Source: Symbiodinium natans (lineage: Eukaryota; Sar; Dinophyceae; Suessiales; Symbiodiniaceae). Taken from it: a stretch of DNA of 64,000 nucleotides. Positions 39,001-50,556 of the stretch are shown here, piece by piece (within the stretch, counting starts at the first letter, position 1; each line of letters opens with the position of its first letter). Below the pieces are notes generated by a model. It was not told the origin of the DNA and searched no databases. It saw nothing but the letters and a program-made list of their open reading frames with translations. Both the position numbers and the translations under genes were made by a program. The stretch is from positions 1,174,251-1,238,250 of the forward strand of contig CAJNDS010002068.1 of NCBI GenBank assembly GCA_905221605.1, given 5' to 3'.

Positions 39001-40884
39001 TTCCTTGGAGCCTCCTCGTAATTTGCTTAAGAGACCCTCCCCCCCCCCCCAAAAAAAAAAAAAGTATTCTTCCTGATTCAGGGTAAGAAAGGGATTCTGA
39101 TCTTCTGTTGTGTTTTTTGGGAGGTTCTGAAGTACATAGGTAGCCTCCTGGCAGACTACAGGGTTGTGGTTTAGGGTTTAGGGCTTAAACCGTAATCCTG
39201 CCACATCTCCATCTACCCTAAACCCTGAAGAGCACCCTGCTCGGAGCTCAGATGATCTTCTCTAACCTCCTGGCTCATACTTGGGGGTTTGTGGTTTCGG
39301 GTTTCAGGGTTTAGGGGCTTAGGGGTTTAGGGGTTTAGGGGTTTGGGCACAAGCCTGAAGCCTCCAACCTGCAATTCCGAAAACCCTAAGCCAGCAATTC
39401 AAGACTTCAACCCTCAATTCCAAAATGGGTCAGGGTTTAGGGTACTTCAACCTTCACCCCCCCCCCCCCCCCCCTTCCCCCCGCCCCCCGCTCGCGCAAC
39501 ACGCGTGGCGGGATTATGGATTGTGATTCCCTCGAGGGCCTGAAGTCTATTCCTTCTTGTTCCCTAAGCCCTAAGCCCTCAGGCAGCCCAAGAAGAAGCT
39601 CCCCCGGTGTTGTATATAATGCTCTTGGTGCAATGTGTCCCCTCCCACCTCCCGCCCATCCCCACTATCCCCCTTCTCCTCCCCTGCCCACCTGCAGCAT
39701 CCTGCAGCTGAAGTGCGGATCCGGTTCTGGGTGGAGTGATCTGAATCGCTGCAGGCGGCTGCAACCGATTTGGTTGCCAGCCCCGGAGCTCGAGGCATTC
39801 GTCTACTCTCACCAGTCACAAGCAGCTCAGCGGGATCATGACCCACTTGCAATGGTCGACATTGCGACCGAGACGGCCACGTGGGGGGTCGTTGCCGGAA
39901 CGACTTCTCACGACGTGCGCGGCTCGATCCTCAGGGTGATTAACCTGCACCCAAGCCAGGCCGAACGCCCTGGCCTGCTCTTTCTCACCCTGCTTTTCCG
40001 GTCCTTGATCACCAACAGAAACAGGCTGGTGCGGACGATTGCCAAGGCCCAGAGATCCGGGTCGGTCAACTCGAAGGCTGTCGTGCCCTGGGCGCCGAGG
40101 ATGATATTTCCTGCCCCAGGCGCTTGGGCGTGCTTAGGGCTTAGGGTTTAGGGTTTGGGGTGTGGGGTTTAGGGTTCAGGGTTTAGGGTTTAGGGTCCGC
40201 CACGACCAGAACCCAGGCAGGGCTTTCGCACGGGGGTGGGATGTTCCGTTGAACCCTCTAATACCCTAAAGCCCAACCTACCATGTGCTGAAGAACCGCT
40301 CAAGAAGAAGAGATCTTCTTCCTTATAAGGGTACTATAGGGATTATTAACTATCCTGTCTTTCGGGGGTGGTTCTTAAGCAAGTAGTTGCAGCAGGCTGG
40401 CAGTTGTTTAGAGGAGGTTAAATCTGAATTCCTGTGCTGACTCAACAGAAAACATAGCCCCCAAGTCGTGAAAGCCTCACACCCCCAAGCTAGTTGGGGA
40501 GTCATGGGTACTTGGGGTTAGAAGTATAGCTACCAGAATTACAACCCGAATTATAAGTATCCATGAACCTTCAAGTGCACCCCGTCTCTCGAAGCCTTGA
40601 ACACCCGAAACCCCCCGAACGCTGTCCTAAACCCCACACTCTTACCTTGTCACCCCTCCCTTACCGCCGCTAAGGCTTCAGGTTATTCAGGTCCCAAAGG
40701 CCCCCTTACCTTCCCGAAGACTTTATAAACCCAAACTTTTGAACCTTAAATCCTAGGCCTGAGGCCTAGGCCCTGAGCCCTAAACCTTAAACCCATCCCA
40801 CCCTTTCCTAAGGACTCTATCTCCCCCTTTTGGGACCCCAAACCTTAAACCGTAAGCCCTAAACCCTAAACCCTAAACCCCAAG
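39001..40884 (+). CDS. Mixed region: possible TSP1 piece and a 140-codon frame
   Basis: 39488-39545 reads RNTRGGIMDCDSLEG, which could be a C-terminal TSP1 half. From about 39690 to 40130 a single open frame reads CGSGSGWSDLNRCRRLQPIW, ... MVDIATETATWGVVAGTTSH, ... LLFLTLLFRSLITNRNRLVR. It is non-repetitive and unusually long for this window; function unknown. Family J copies lie at 39009-39150 and 40285-40390, and a diverged family A copy (8) at 40490-40575. Confidence 0.35.
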
Positions 40885-40974
40885 GCTCCTGCTCCAGCTC
40901 CTGCTCCGGGCTCAAGAGCCGAGATCGAGGGATCAAGCCCGGCGGACCCAGAGGGAACGGCTCTGGGCTAGGGT
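40885..40974 (+). CDS. Thrombospondin type-1-like exon
   Basis: Reads SCSSSCSGLKSRDRGIKPGG. CSxSCxG...R.R matches the middle of a TSP1 repeat. Followed by G-rich degenerate telomeric DNA. Confidence 0.5.
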
Positions 40975-43165
40975 TTAGGGTTTTGGGTTTTGGGTTTAGG
41001 GGTTAGGGTTTGCTTGAGGGTTTTGGGTTTTGGGGTGCAGGGGCTTCAGTGCTTAGGGGATTTGGGTTTAGGGTCTGGGGGTCTAGGGTTGACGCGGAAT
41101 TTGACCCAGAGTGAACGGAGAAAGTGGCTCCGGGGTTTCGGATTTTTGGGGTGTGGGGGTTTAGAGGGGAGAAAGTGGCTCTATAGGGTTTAGAGTTGGG
41201 ATGTACGGATCTAGGGGTTCAGGGTTTGCTCAAGCCCAGGAAGGGTTGAGGGTTCAGGGTTGAGGACCTAAGGCTTAGAACTGAGATTTACAATTTAGAG
41301 TTTTCTACTTAGTTTTTGTTTTGGGCGGGTGAAAGTGGGGCTGTTGGAGGGCTGAGCAGGGTTCAGTAGGATTTCGTGGGGTTTAGTAGGGCTCAATATG
41401 GTCAAGTAGGGCTTCGTAAGGCTTAGCAGGCTTTAGGCTCGAGTAGGGTTCAGGGTGTAGGGTTCCGGGCACCTCCTTTACAAATCCTAGCGCGCCAAAG
41501 ATGCCCGAACGATCTGAGAGTCCCTCCTAAGACGCCTGACCTGTAGAATCTAAATGTCGTGAGGGATCCTGGACTGAAACCTCTAAACCCCATCCAAAAA
41601 ACCTAGAAACCCCAAACCTTAAAACCTTAGCCCCGCTGCTGCGTTGACAAAAAACCTAAGCCCTGAACGCTGATCGCCAAACCTCCAGCCCTAGGCACTA
41701 TGGAAGCGGGGGAGGAGGATTCTGCGAAGGGGCTGTCGGCTTCCGAGCACAGAGCTGCGATCTGCTGTTGGGGTCTTCATTTCCGCACACTGAAGTTTCG
41801 GACTCCGCATTTTGACAAGGATCACGGGGAGGGGCGACATGTTTTTAGAGAGCTGGCCATCGGATTCTTGTTTGTATTGTTGAGAGGCCTAGGCCCTAAA
41901 CCGTTTAAACCCTAAACCCTCTTGACAGGGTTTGGGGATTTAGGATCGGTTTGAAGGCTTGGGGTTTCAAGGCTTGGGGCTTCAAACCCTAAACCTAAAA
42001 CCCTAAACCCCATGCTTCAAGATTTAGGGTGTCTGGGTTGGGCGTCCTGTGTGTCGATACTACCGTCTGTGTCATACCAGTACATCTCCGGAGTTCTTGG
42101 AGAGGATTTCCTCACAAGGGGCTTACTCGCTATAAGAAGAATAAATGGGCTTAGGAATTAGGGTCGCCATGAACCCTACAGCTTGAACCCGGGTTTAGGG
42201 TTTAGGGTTTAGGGTTTAGGCTGCTCTCCAATTCGTGGTCCTTGTTGGTGCGCTAAGCCCTAAACCCTAGGCCCTAAGCCCCACGCCTTAGACGACAATG
42301 GGCCCTAAACCCTAAACCCTAAACCCTAAATCCTAAACCCTAAACAACCCACAACCCTCAACCCTCAACCCTCAACCCTAAACCCTAAACCCTCAACCCT
42401 CAACCCTAAACCCTAAACCCTAAATCCTAAACCCTAAACCCTAAACCCTAAACCCCAAGCCCCAAGCCCTAAACCCTAAACCCTAAACCCTAAGCCCTAA
42501 ACCCTAAGCCCTAAATTTAAGAGCCTCCGGCTCAAGCCGCCGACCCCGCTGGAGCATAGTTGAGAGGTCTAAACCCGCTCGCATGGTTCGAAGATCATCC
42601 CAGCCTGCTCGGCAGAGTTCTGTGAAACGTTTGGGGGGGGGGGGGGGGCAGGGACAAGCTCAAGCCAAAAAGTGGAGGGGGGGGGGGGGTAGGGGGGGGG
42701 CAGGGGGGGGGTCGGGGGGGGGGTGGGGTCGGGGGGGGGGGTCGGGGGGGGGTCGGGGGGGGGTCGGGGAGGGGGGGGTGGGGTGGGGGGTGGGGGGGTG
42801 GGGGGGGGGGTGGGGCGGGTGGGGGGGGAGAAAACGCTGATTTTGCTGAGGGCGCCCCTACCCCCCTGTGCTGAACCGCTTGTTTACGCTGTGCGGGTGG
42901 CGCGGTCCTCCACGAAAAAATTGTGCACCGACCGCCCCTACCCCCCTTCCGGGGGTTTTGGCGGGGTAAGGAGGGAAAGAGGGAGGTTTTCACTTCCTTT
43001 TCCCATCCAACACGCCGCCAGGGTCGGCGGACGACCCTAAACCCTAAACCCTAAACCCTAAACCCTAAACCCCAAACCCCAAACCCCAAACCCTAAACCC
43101 TAAACCCTATACCCTATACCCTATACCCTAAACCCCAACCCCCTTAACCCTAAACCAGACGCAAA
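40975..43165. other. Intron-like: degenerate repeats, G-rich tract
   Basis: 40975-41460 is degenerate TTTAGGG. A frame at 41700-41890 (EAGEEDSAKGLSASEHRAAI) may be coding. 42240-42510 is CCCTAAA with CCCTCAA variants. 42633-42830 is an almost pure G tract broken by TC and T, with strong G-quadruplex potential. Frames inside the G tract are artefacts. Confidence 0.45.
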
Positions 43166-43961
43166 GGTTCATGACCTGGCTCCCTGCCACGAAAACGGCA
43201 CCGACTGTGGAGGCGCTTCACCGCTGGTGCCAGTGGCAGCATATACGTGGGTTTAGGGTTTAGGGTTTAGGGTTTAGGGTTTAGGGTTTAGGGTTTAGGG
43301 TTTAGGGCCCTAATTCCTAAACCCTAAACCCTAAATCCCTAAACCGGCTAGAGATGTCTCTCAAGTCACATAGCCCCCATATAACCCTTAGATTCAGCCC
43401 TAAGCCCCCTTCAGTGCCTTATATCTTGGGGCAGCTACATCCCTTATTGAAAGAAGGGAACGGAATAAATTCAGGAACCCTAACCCTAAACCCTAAACCC
43501 CAAACCCTAAACCCTGAACCCTAAACCTGAAAGTAGTGGCGCTTCCTCCGTTCGGCTGGGGGCTTCGGGCGGTTAAGACGCTGACTCAGCTCGACCCCGC
43601 CAAGTTCCGAACTTTCGCGTGGGGCTGCTAGAGGCTCCTAAACCCTAAACCCTAAACCCCAAACCCTAAACCCTAAACCCTAAACCCTAGCACCTAAACC
43701 ACATAAAGCCTAAACCGCAATTTAGAGAACTGACTACATGATGCTCTTCGCTGTTGTTTGTTTTTGTTGGGGCTTGGGTTCCCTTATAAGCCCCTGTAAA
43801 CGCAAAATGGCACCCTTTTGGATTCCTGGGTCACTCTTGGATTTACCTAAACCCTAAACCCTAAACCCTAAACCCTAAACCCTAAGCCGGGAAGCTGGAG
43901 TCTCCCATTTGAGCTGCAGAGGGAGTGCAATGGCGAGGGGTTCTTCGCGCCTGCACTGCTT
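43166..43961 (+). CDS. Exon-like islands
   Basis: 43166-43249 reads FMTWLPATKTAPTVEALHRW. 43534-43632 reads VVALPPFGWGLRAVKTLTQL then DPAKFRTFAWGC and TAG. 43898-43961 reads SWSLPFELQRECNGEGFFAP then ALL and meets family A copy 9. After that element the frame can continue VSWEPKAL. Product unknown; SWS...EC could be TSP1-related. Confidence 0.4.
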
Positions 43962-44360
43962 GGAGGTTCAAGGTACATACTAACCAAGTATAACTAGGGT
44001 TTAGGGTTTAGGGTTTAGGGTTTAGGGTTTAGGGTTTAGGTACTTATAATTGTACTTATACCTGTACTTATAACCATAAAGGGGCTTCTAAGTACATACT
44101 AACCAAGTATAACTGTACTTATAATGGTACTTATACCTGTACTTGTAACCATAAAGGGGCTGCTAAGTACATACTAACCAAGTATAACTGTACTTATAAT
44201 TGTACTTATACCTGTACTTATAACCATAAAAGGGGCTGCTAAGTACATACTAACCAAGTATAACTGTACTTATAATGGTCCTTATACCTGTACTTATAAA
44301 CCATAAAGGGGCTGCTAAGTACAGTCATAACTGGTTAGTAAGTACCTTGAACCTCCCATG
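43959..44360. mobile_element. Family A element, copy 9, internally expanded
   Basis: Ends CTTGGAGGTTCAAGG and CCTTGAACCTCCCATG. The interior has about four tandem units of roughly 75 bp (AAGTACATACTAACCAAGTA start) and one TTTAGGG array (43996-44040) inside the first unit. Confidence 0.85.
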
Positions 44361-44395
44361 TGGTCGATGTAGTGAGCTGGGAACCCAAGGCCTTA

Positions 44396-44780
44396 GGGTT
44401 TAGGGTTTGGGGTTTAGGGTTTAGGGTTTGGGGTTTAGGGTTTAGGGTTTAGGGTTTAGGGTTTAGGGTTTAGGCCCTGGAACCACTCCTAAGTCCTGAG
44501 CCTCTAAGCCCTGAGCCCTAAGGCCTTTGGACTCCCAAGTCCTGAGCCCCAAGCCCTTTAGGAGGTGAAGGGGGTTTAGGAGTTTAAGGGGTTATTGATT
44601 CAGGACTTGGGAGCTTAAGATTGGGGCTTAGGGCTTGGGGCTCAGGACTTGGGAGTCCAAAGGCCTTAGGGCTCAGGGCTTAGAGGCTCAGGACTTAGGA
44701 GTGGTTCCAGGGCCTAAACCCTAAACCCTAAGCCCTAAGCCCTAAGCCCTAAGCCCTAAACCCTAAACCCTAAACCCCTT
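44396..44780. repeat. Perfect 87-bp inverted repeat flanked by opposed telomeric arrays
   Basis: Left arm 44471-44557 begins TAGGCCCTGGAACCACTCCT and its complement is 44630-44716, with a 72-bp loop. Left of it lies a TTTAGGG array (44396-44472); right of it a CCCTAAA/CCCTAAG array (44713-44780), so the palindrome extends into telomeric repeats. Confidence 0.9.
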
Positions 44781-44801
44781 TAGGACTCAGGGTTCATATA
44801 G

Positions 44802-47800
44802 CAAGGACTGCGTCCTCAGCGGGTGGTCGGAGTGGACTGACTGCGACGCGGAGCGCGTGGGCAACGTGAGGGTTCCACGAGACGTTGCATGCGTCCTTTT
44901 TGTAGGATTTAGGGTTTAGGGTTTAGGGTTCAGGGTTCCGGGTTCAGGGTATTTCAAGCAGGACTCTGGTCTGTTCAAGGAGGGGGTTTAGGGTTTACGG
45001 CTCCTAGATACGGAGGCGTTGGGGTCCTGGGTCAAGATTTCTTGTAAAGGTCATGGTCATTAGACATCGAAGCTCCTAGCACGGTGGCTTTTGACTGGCA
45101 AAAGTCGCCCACCCCCCCCCCCCCCCCCCCCCCTATTGCTTCCCACCGAGAAGACCTTAGTGGTGTCAAAGAAGCTTTCCCGCGCCCAGTTGGGTGCTCT
45201 CCGGGAAGAGGGAGGAGGGCGGGGGTGTGAGGTATGTCTAGGACTGAAGGATCTATTCTCAGCTTCTGTTTAAGGCTCAGGAGGGGAGGAGAAGGAAATG
45301 CTGTCAAAACCCTGAGCTCCAAAGCCCTAAAACCCTAAAACTCTAAAACCCTAAAACCCTAAAACCCTAAAACCCTAAACCCTGAACCCAAACACCCTTA
45401 AACCCTAACACCCTAAACCCTAAACCCTTAACCAGGAGTGCGGCCGAGGGGAGAAGCAGCGCTCTCGGAATGTGGTGCAGGAGCCGGCGAACGGTGGCCA
45501 GGTGGGGACCCTAGGGTTTAGGGTTTAGGGTTTAGGGTTTAGGGTTTAGGGTTTAGGGTTTAGGGTTTAGGGTTTAGGGTGTAGGGTTGGGATTTGGCGT
45601 TTGGAGTTTTGATGGGTTTTGGGTCTTGGCGTCAAGGTTTGGAGACCTGAAGCCACACTTTCAGCACCGAAAAACTTCACCCTGAACCCTACAAACTCCA
45701 AGCACCAAAATCCTGAACAACGCCAAGCTCCTTCTGCAAATCCTAAACCAACCACGCCGAACACCCGACGAGCAAACCATGTAGGGTCTGGGCCTCAACC
45801 CGAAAAAAAGCTCTAAGCTCTGGAACCCTAAACCCTAGAAGCCCTCAACCCTAGACCCTAAACCCCAAACCCTAAACTCTAGCCCTATACTCTGCACCCT
45901 AACCCTAAACCCTAAACCCTAGCCCTAAACCCTAAACGCAATAAGCCATAGAGCCGCAGGTATGCGACGGCGGCCTGAAGGAGCTCCACACCTGCCAGAT
46001 CAAGCCAGGGCCTGGTACGGCTCAGAACGTGAGCCCATTTTGAAGAGGGGGTTTAGGGTTTAGGGTTTAGGGTTTAGGGTTCAAGGGTTATGGTTTCGGG
46101 TTTAGGGGTTAAGGTTTAGGGGTTAGGGGTTTAGGGTTCAGGGTTTAGGGTTTAGGGTGTAGGGTGCCGGGTTTAGGGTTGAGGGTTTAGGGTCTGCTAG
46201 GGTAACCTGCGCCTTCAATTCGGGCCTAGGAGGCCTTATGTTGGGGAAGGGTTCCAAGGGCCGACTGACATTACATGATAGTAATACTGCCATAGTACAC
46301 TAGCATAAGGAAACTATCAGAAAGACATAGAAGAGTGTGTATAGCATTTAGATTCACACACATACAACTCGGATTGTTCAATCGTCTTTGGCAGGGTGTG
46401 GAATGAGTGTCCTCTTTAGTTAGACCGGGTATGTGGGGTCCCTTACACTATACAATGATCGGGACGATCAGGGGATAATCTTGGTGCTTATTTAGGCCCC
46501 TGCTCCGTGGAAAAAAATCGAGTTGCAGATTCGCTTAGCTTCCGTTCCCAGATGAGTAGAGGGTCACCCTAAACCCTAAATCTGAACCCTATACCCTAAA
46601 CCATTATAACGGAGGGGGGCGTTCATGGGAGCTAGGTACTTAAGGGAACCTTAGGGAGCCTTAGAGAGTAGTGGGGGAGTATGGGGAACCTTAGGTTACA
46701 TACCCCCCTTGAGAACCCGCTTCCCTCAGGATAGAAGATGATACCCCAAGGGTCCATGTACCTATATGGTATATACTTTTGCCTTAAAGGGGCTCCCATA
46801 TAGTAGCTTTAGGGCCCAAGTGTATACTATATCGGTACATGGACCTTTAGGGATAGAGACTACTGGGACCTGGGCGTCCCGTAATCCCTGCGCATGGGTG
46901 CAGAAGGGAATCTGGGGCCGAGGCAGTGCGAGGATCAGTGTGATGCCGTGGACTGCGTCTGGGGAGACTGGGGCGAGTGCTGTGCTCAGAGATTCGGGTC
47001 ACTAATCACTCCTTGAAGCCCTTCAAGCAGTTTTGGGTTTGGGGTCTGCAGTTGCTAGAACCAACAAGAAGGGGCAAAAGTGTATCACTGGGCTACCAAG
47101 AAGAGCGAACTTTTGGGTCAAGGGTTTAGAGTTACAGATCTTGAAGGATCTGTGACAGTCGTACGCAACTAAGTAGGGTTCTTAAGCGGTACAAACCAAC
47201 GCAGGGCCCTTGGCAGGTACTTTACAACTCCACTTTGTGCTAGCCCCCCACATCCTCCAAGGACTTTATACAAAGAAGATGTTCGCCAATAGGTTTTAGG
47301 ATACTACTCGAGGAAGCTGAAATCGGCCATAAATACATTCGTTGTATCCCCAAAAGGACACCCAATATACACACTGACCACTATTTGTAGGGAACCCGAA
47401 ATACGCTCACCAATAGTGGCAATGTCAATCCAACATCCTATACCCTATCCAAGGATCTCTAAAACCCTAAGCCCTAAGCCCTAAACCCTAAACCCTAAAC
47501 CCTACTGTCGAAAGCTCGGATGCCCAGAGCCCTAGACCCCCAAATCCTTTGAACCCTGCCCATCGAAAACCGGTTTCTTTGGGCGCAAAGGCCCCAAGCC
47601 CTTAAACCCCTTAAACCCCTTAAACCCTTAAACCCCTTAAACCCCTTAAACCCCTTAAACCCTTAAACCCTGAAAACCCTAAACCCTTATCCCTTAATCC
47701 CCAAACCCCGGAAACCCCTTAGCCCAAACCCATCGCGGCCAGTTGGAGCTACTGTGAGCACTGCACAGCTCAGCGCAAGCTGCTGCCTCAGCGTCGGAGG

Positions 47801-50556
47801 GAGGGTGTAGGGGTTTAGGGTTTGGGGTTTAGGATTTAGGGTTTAGGGTTTAAGGTATAGGGATCAGGGTTTAGGGTTTAGGGTTCTCAAGAATTCTGCC
47901 AGGGTTTGAGGGTTCATGAGCCCAGAGACCCCAATACCCCTTAGTTAAGGAGTATTCCTAAAGCCACTATAAGAAACCCTCTTATATTTTGTTCAGGATG
48001 ATTCCCTGTTTAAGGGGTATTGGAGTCTCTGTGAGGGTTAAACCCTAAACCCTCAAGCATCCTCGTTTGGGGCCTGCTTGGAGGTTCATGGTTAGTTATA
48101 AGTAGGGCGATATTTGTGACAGCTATACTTAGAACTTAGAACCCAATTTAGGATATCTACAGCCCTGCTTTATAGCTACCCATAAACCTCCAAAAAGGAT
48201 CTCTGAAGACCTAATCCCCACATCCTGGCTAGTAGTCTTGATCGAGGAAGCCTGAGCCTGAAAACGGCTTAGGGTTTAGGGTTTAGGGTTTAGGGTTTCG
48301 GTTTCGGGGGTTTTCCTCAAGGGATGCTGGGGCTAGCCACGTTTTGAAGCCTGTATGGTCAGTTTTCCAAATTATGGTCCAAAAGTATGCCATTGCCAAA
48401 ATTCCCTCCAAGTAGGTCTCCAGGGTTTATAAGCCAACGGTTCCCGAAGTAAACCCTGACAATTAATCCTGTAGACCCTAATTTCTAAACCCTAAACCCT
48501 AAACCCTAAACCCTAAACCCTATGAACCCTCAAGGTGGCCCAAACCCCAGCACTTCACCTCCAGGCGCTACCGGGCAATCGCCACGCATCCGGCCTGCGG
48601 CGGTGCTGTTTGTAAGCCCGAGCCCACGGAGGCACGGTAAGGGTTAACCCTAAGCCCTAAACCCTGCGATTCCGGTTACACAAAAAAACCTAAACCCTAA
48701 AGCCTAAACCCTAAGCCCGAATTCAGGTTCGGGGTTCAGGGTTTTGGAGTTCGGGGCTTGGTTTTGCGGGGCGTCTTCTGGGCGGTCGGGCTGTTGGGAG
48801 TTGTATTCAAGCTTTCCAAAGGGGGCACCAAAAAACCTTAGACTCAAAGCATAGGAAAAAGGTTCTGATTCAAAACCTTCCTAAACCCTAAACCCTAAAA
48901 CCCCGGTATTTTTTGGACACAGGGCTTGTCTATGGTGGTGCCCGGAATCCTCCACTGAAGCCCCCCAAAAACCAACGCCTCACCATTACGGCAGCAGGAT
49001 CCCCAGCTGTCACAGAGGGAAGGTAGGAGCCCCGAAGACTCCACCCCCTAAACCCTAAACCCGAAACCCTAAACCCTAAACCCTAAACCTCAAACACAAA
49101 CCCTAAACCCTGAACTCCAAAAACCCTGAACCCTAAGCTCTAAACCCTGCTCTAAACCGCAAGCTCCCAGCTCGAACCCCTCAGCCCTAAACCCCACAAG
49201 CCGTGTTCAGCCCTCCAGGAAGTGGGCGACTGTGGGCACGTCTGTCACAACACCCGGACCTGCGTTTGGCAGGCCATAGTTGGGATTTAGGGTTTAGGGT
49301 TTAGGGTTTAGGATTGTGGGCTTAGGGGATTTGCCATCGAAGGTTCACGGTTTGGGGTTTGGGGAAGGTTTAGGCCTCTGGTTTGGTGTGGACTTCCGAA
49401 GGCGTTTGACAGCTGCTTGTTGAACAGGCTGTGCAGGGTGCGGCTTTTCGATGGTTTCAAGGGAGGTTCGTCCAGCGTTTAGATTCGGTCTGCAAGGTTT
49501 TTGTAGTAGACTCCAGGGATTCGAAGCCATACGCTCTAAACCCTAAACCCTAAACCCTAAACCCTAAACCCTAAACCCTAAACCCTAAACCCTAAACCCT
49601 AAACCCTAAACCCTAAACCCTAAACCCTAAACCCTAAACCCTAAACCCTAAACCCCAAGTCCAGAAGCTTCAACCCTCAACCACATGAACAGGTGCGAGT
49701 ATAGACAAGGCCACAAAAAGGTCCCAGCGCATTTCCAGCCTACAGACTGTGGCCCTGTGAGTGACAAATCACTACAAACCTTGACGCCTACACCCTAAAC
49801 CCCTGAACCCTATAAACTCTAAACCCAGATTGGAAAAGCCCAAGGGGCCTGCGTAGTGCTTGACGCGCAAGGGCAATATAGGGGGCGGAATAATTACTAA
49901 GAGTATTTCCTTCGGGGTCCATATACATATATATATATATGTACAAGTACAAATTCACTATATAGAACAAGCCCCAAAAGCCTATTCTAATTATTATTAA
50001 GACCCCGATATTAGCTAGAACGAGTTGAGCCTGACTTATTGCTCTTCTGGCTGCACACAAGCCTCCCCGAATTCCCCAGTAGGTGGCAGGCGTCCCTGGA
50101 TGAACTAAACTGGGTTTTGGAGTACTGTACTTTAATATTTTTTTTGGTTCTGGGTTCCGATTATAGCTACTTTTACCTACAAAGTATATACTTTTTCTCC
50201 ACTTTCGACTCCAAAGGTAGGTAAAGGAAGCCCAAGAAACGGTACTATGGGCCTACAAGGGAAGTCTAGGGCGTCTAGGGTTCAACCCTAAACCCCAAGT
50301 TCTAAGCAGGGTGATGAGTATGGTGACTCTACGAATAGCCTTATTTAGGGTACTTAGAACCGCACATAACGAACCCGTGATCCTCCCAGTGTAAACCTTC
50401 TCAAAAGCCTCTCTAGCATGCTCTGACGCCTCATGTTCCGAGCCCTAAACCCTAAACCCTGAACCCTAGACCCTAAACCCTAAACCCTGACCCAACTCGT
50501 GCCTCAGGAGTGGGGTGACTTCGGCCCTTGCTCCGTCACCTGCGGGAAAGGCGAGG
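44802..50556 (+). CDS. Thrombospondin type-1 repeat protein, exon series
   Basis: TSP1 modules are extracellular adhesion domains with conserved Trp, Arg and Cys. Exons: 44802-44865 (KDCVLSGWSEWTDCDAERVG), 45436-45501 (ECGRGEKQRSRNVVQEPANG), 45960-46028 (VCDGGLKELHTCQIKPGPGT), 46927-46989 (CEDQCDAVDCVWGDWGECCA), 47743-47803 (WSYCEHCTAQRKLLPQRRR), 48551-48636 (HFTSRRYRAIATHPACGGAV), a 16-nt microexon 49007-49022 (CHRGK), 49219-49272 (EVGDCGHVCHNTRTCVWQ), 49693-49756 (CEYRQGHKKVPAHFQPTDC), 50508-50556 (EWGDFGPCSVTCGKGE). The first three junctions are phase 0 with GT donors, and 48636 to 49007 closes in phase 2. Others are not fully resolved. Probably secreted or surface-bound; the N-terminus is not identified. 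Confidence 0.7.
44866..45435. other. Intron with poly-C tract
   Basis: GT at 44866, AG at 45434-45435. Contains TTTAGGG units, a poly-C run (45112-45133) and CCCTAAAA units (45320-45378). A frame at 45135-45230 is open but probably intronic. Confidence 0.55.
46029..46926. other. Intron with family N element and non-repetitive DNA
   Basis: Starts GTGAGC. TTTAGGG variants to about 46195; 46210-46560 is unique-looking with no coding frame; 46632-46730 is family N (GGGGAACCTTAGGTTACATA). Confidence 0.5.
46990..47742. other. Intron with CCTTAAACCC array
   Basis: 47060-47460 is largely unique-looking without a convincing frame. 47597-47670 is an array of CCCCTTAAA units, a variant not seen as a block elsewhere. 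Confidence 0.5.
47920..48193. mobile_element. Family G element followed by family A copy 10
   Basis: 47920-48034: CAGAGACCCCAATACCCCTT ... AAGGGGTATTGGAGTCTCTG, a clean inverted repeat. 48077-48193: CTTGGAGGTTCATGG ... CATAAACCTCCAA with a diverged interior. Confidence 0.75.
49533..49655. repeat. CCCTAAA array, about 17 units
   Basis: Nearly perfect array between TSP1 exons at 49219 and 49693. Confidence 0.95.

Noticed and set aside
39571-39852. Minus-strand frame opposite the 39.7-40.1 kb + frame
   Set aside because: The + frame is longer, extends beyond it and has better composition; the minus frame is probably its shadow.
42583-42993. Gly-rich frame (+) and Pro-rich frame (-)
   Set aside because: Both come from the poly-G tract; the non-repeat flanks show no consistent coding.
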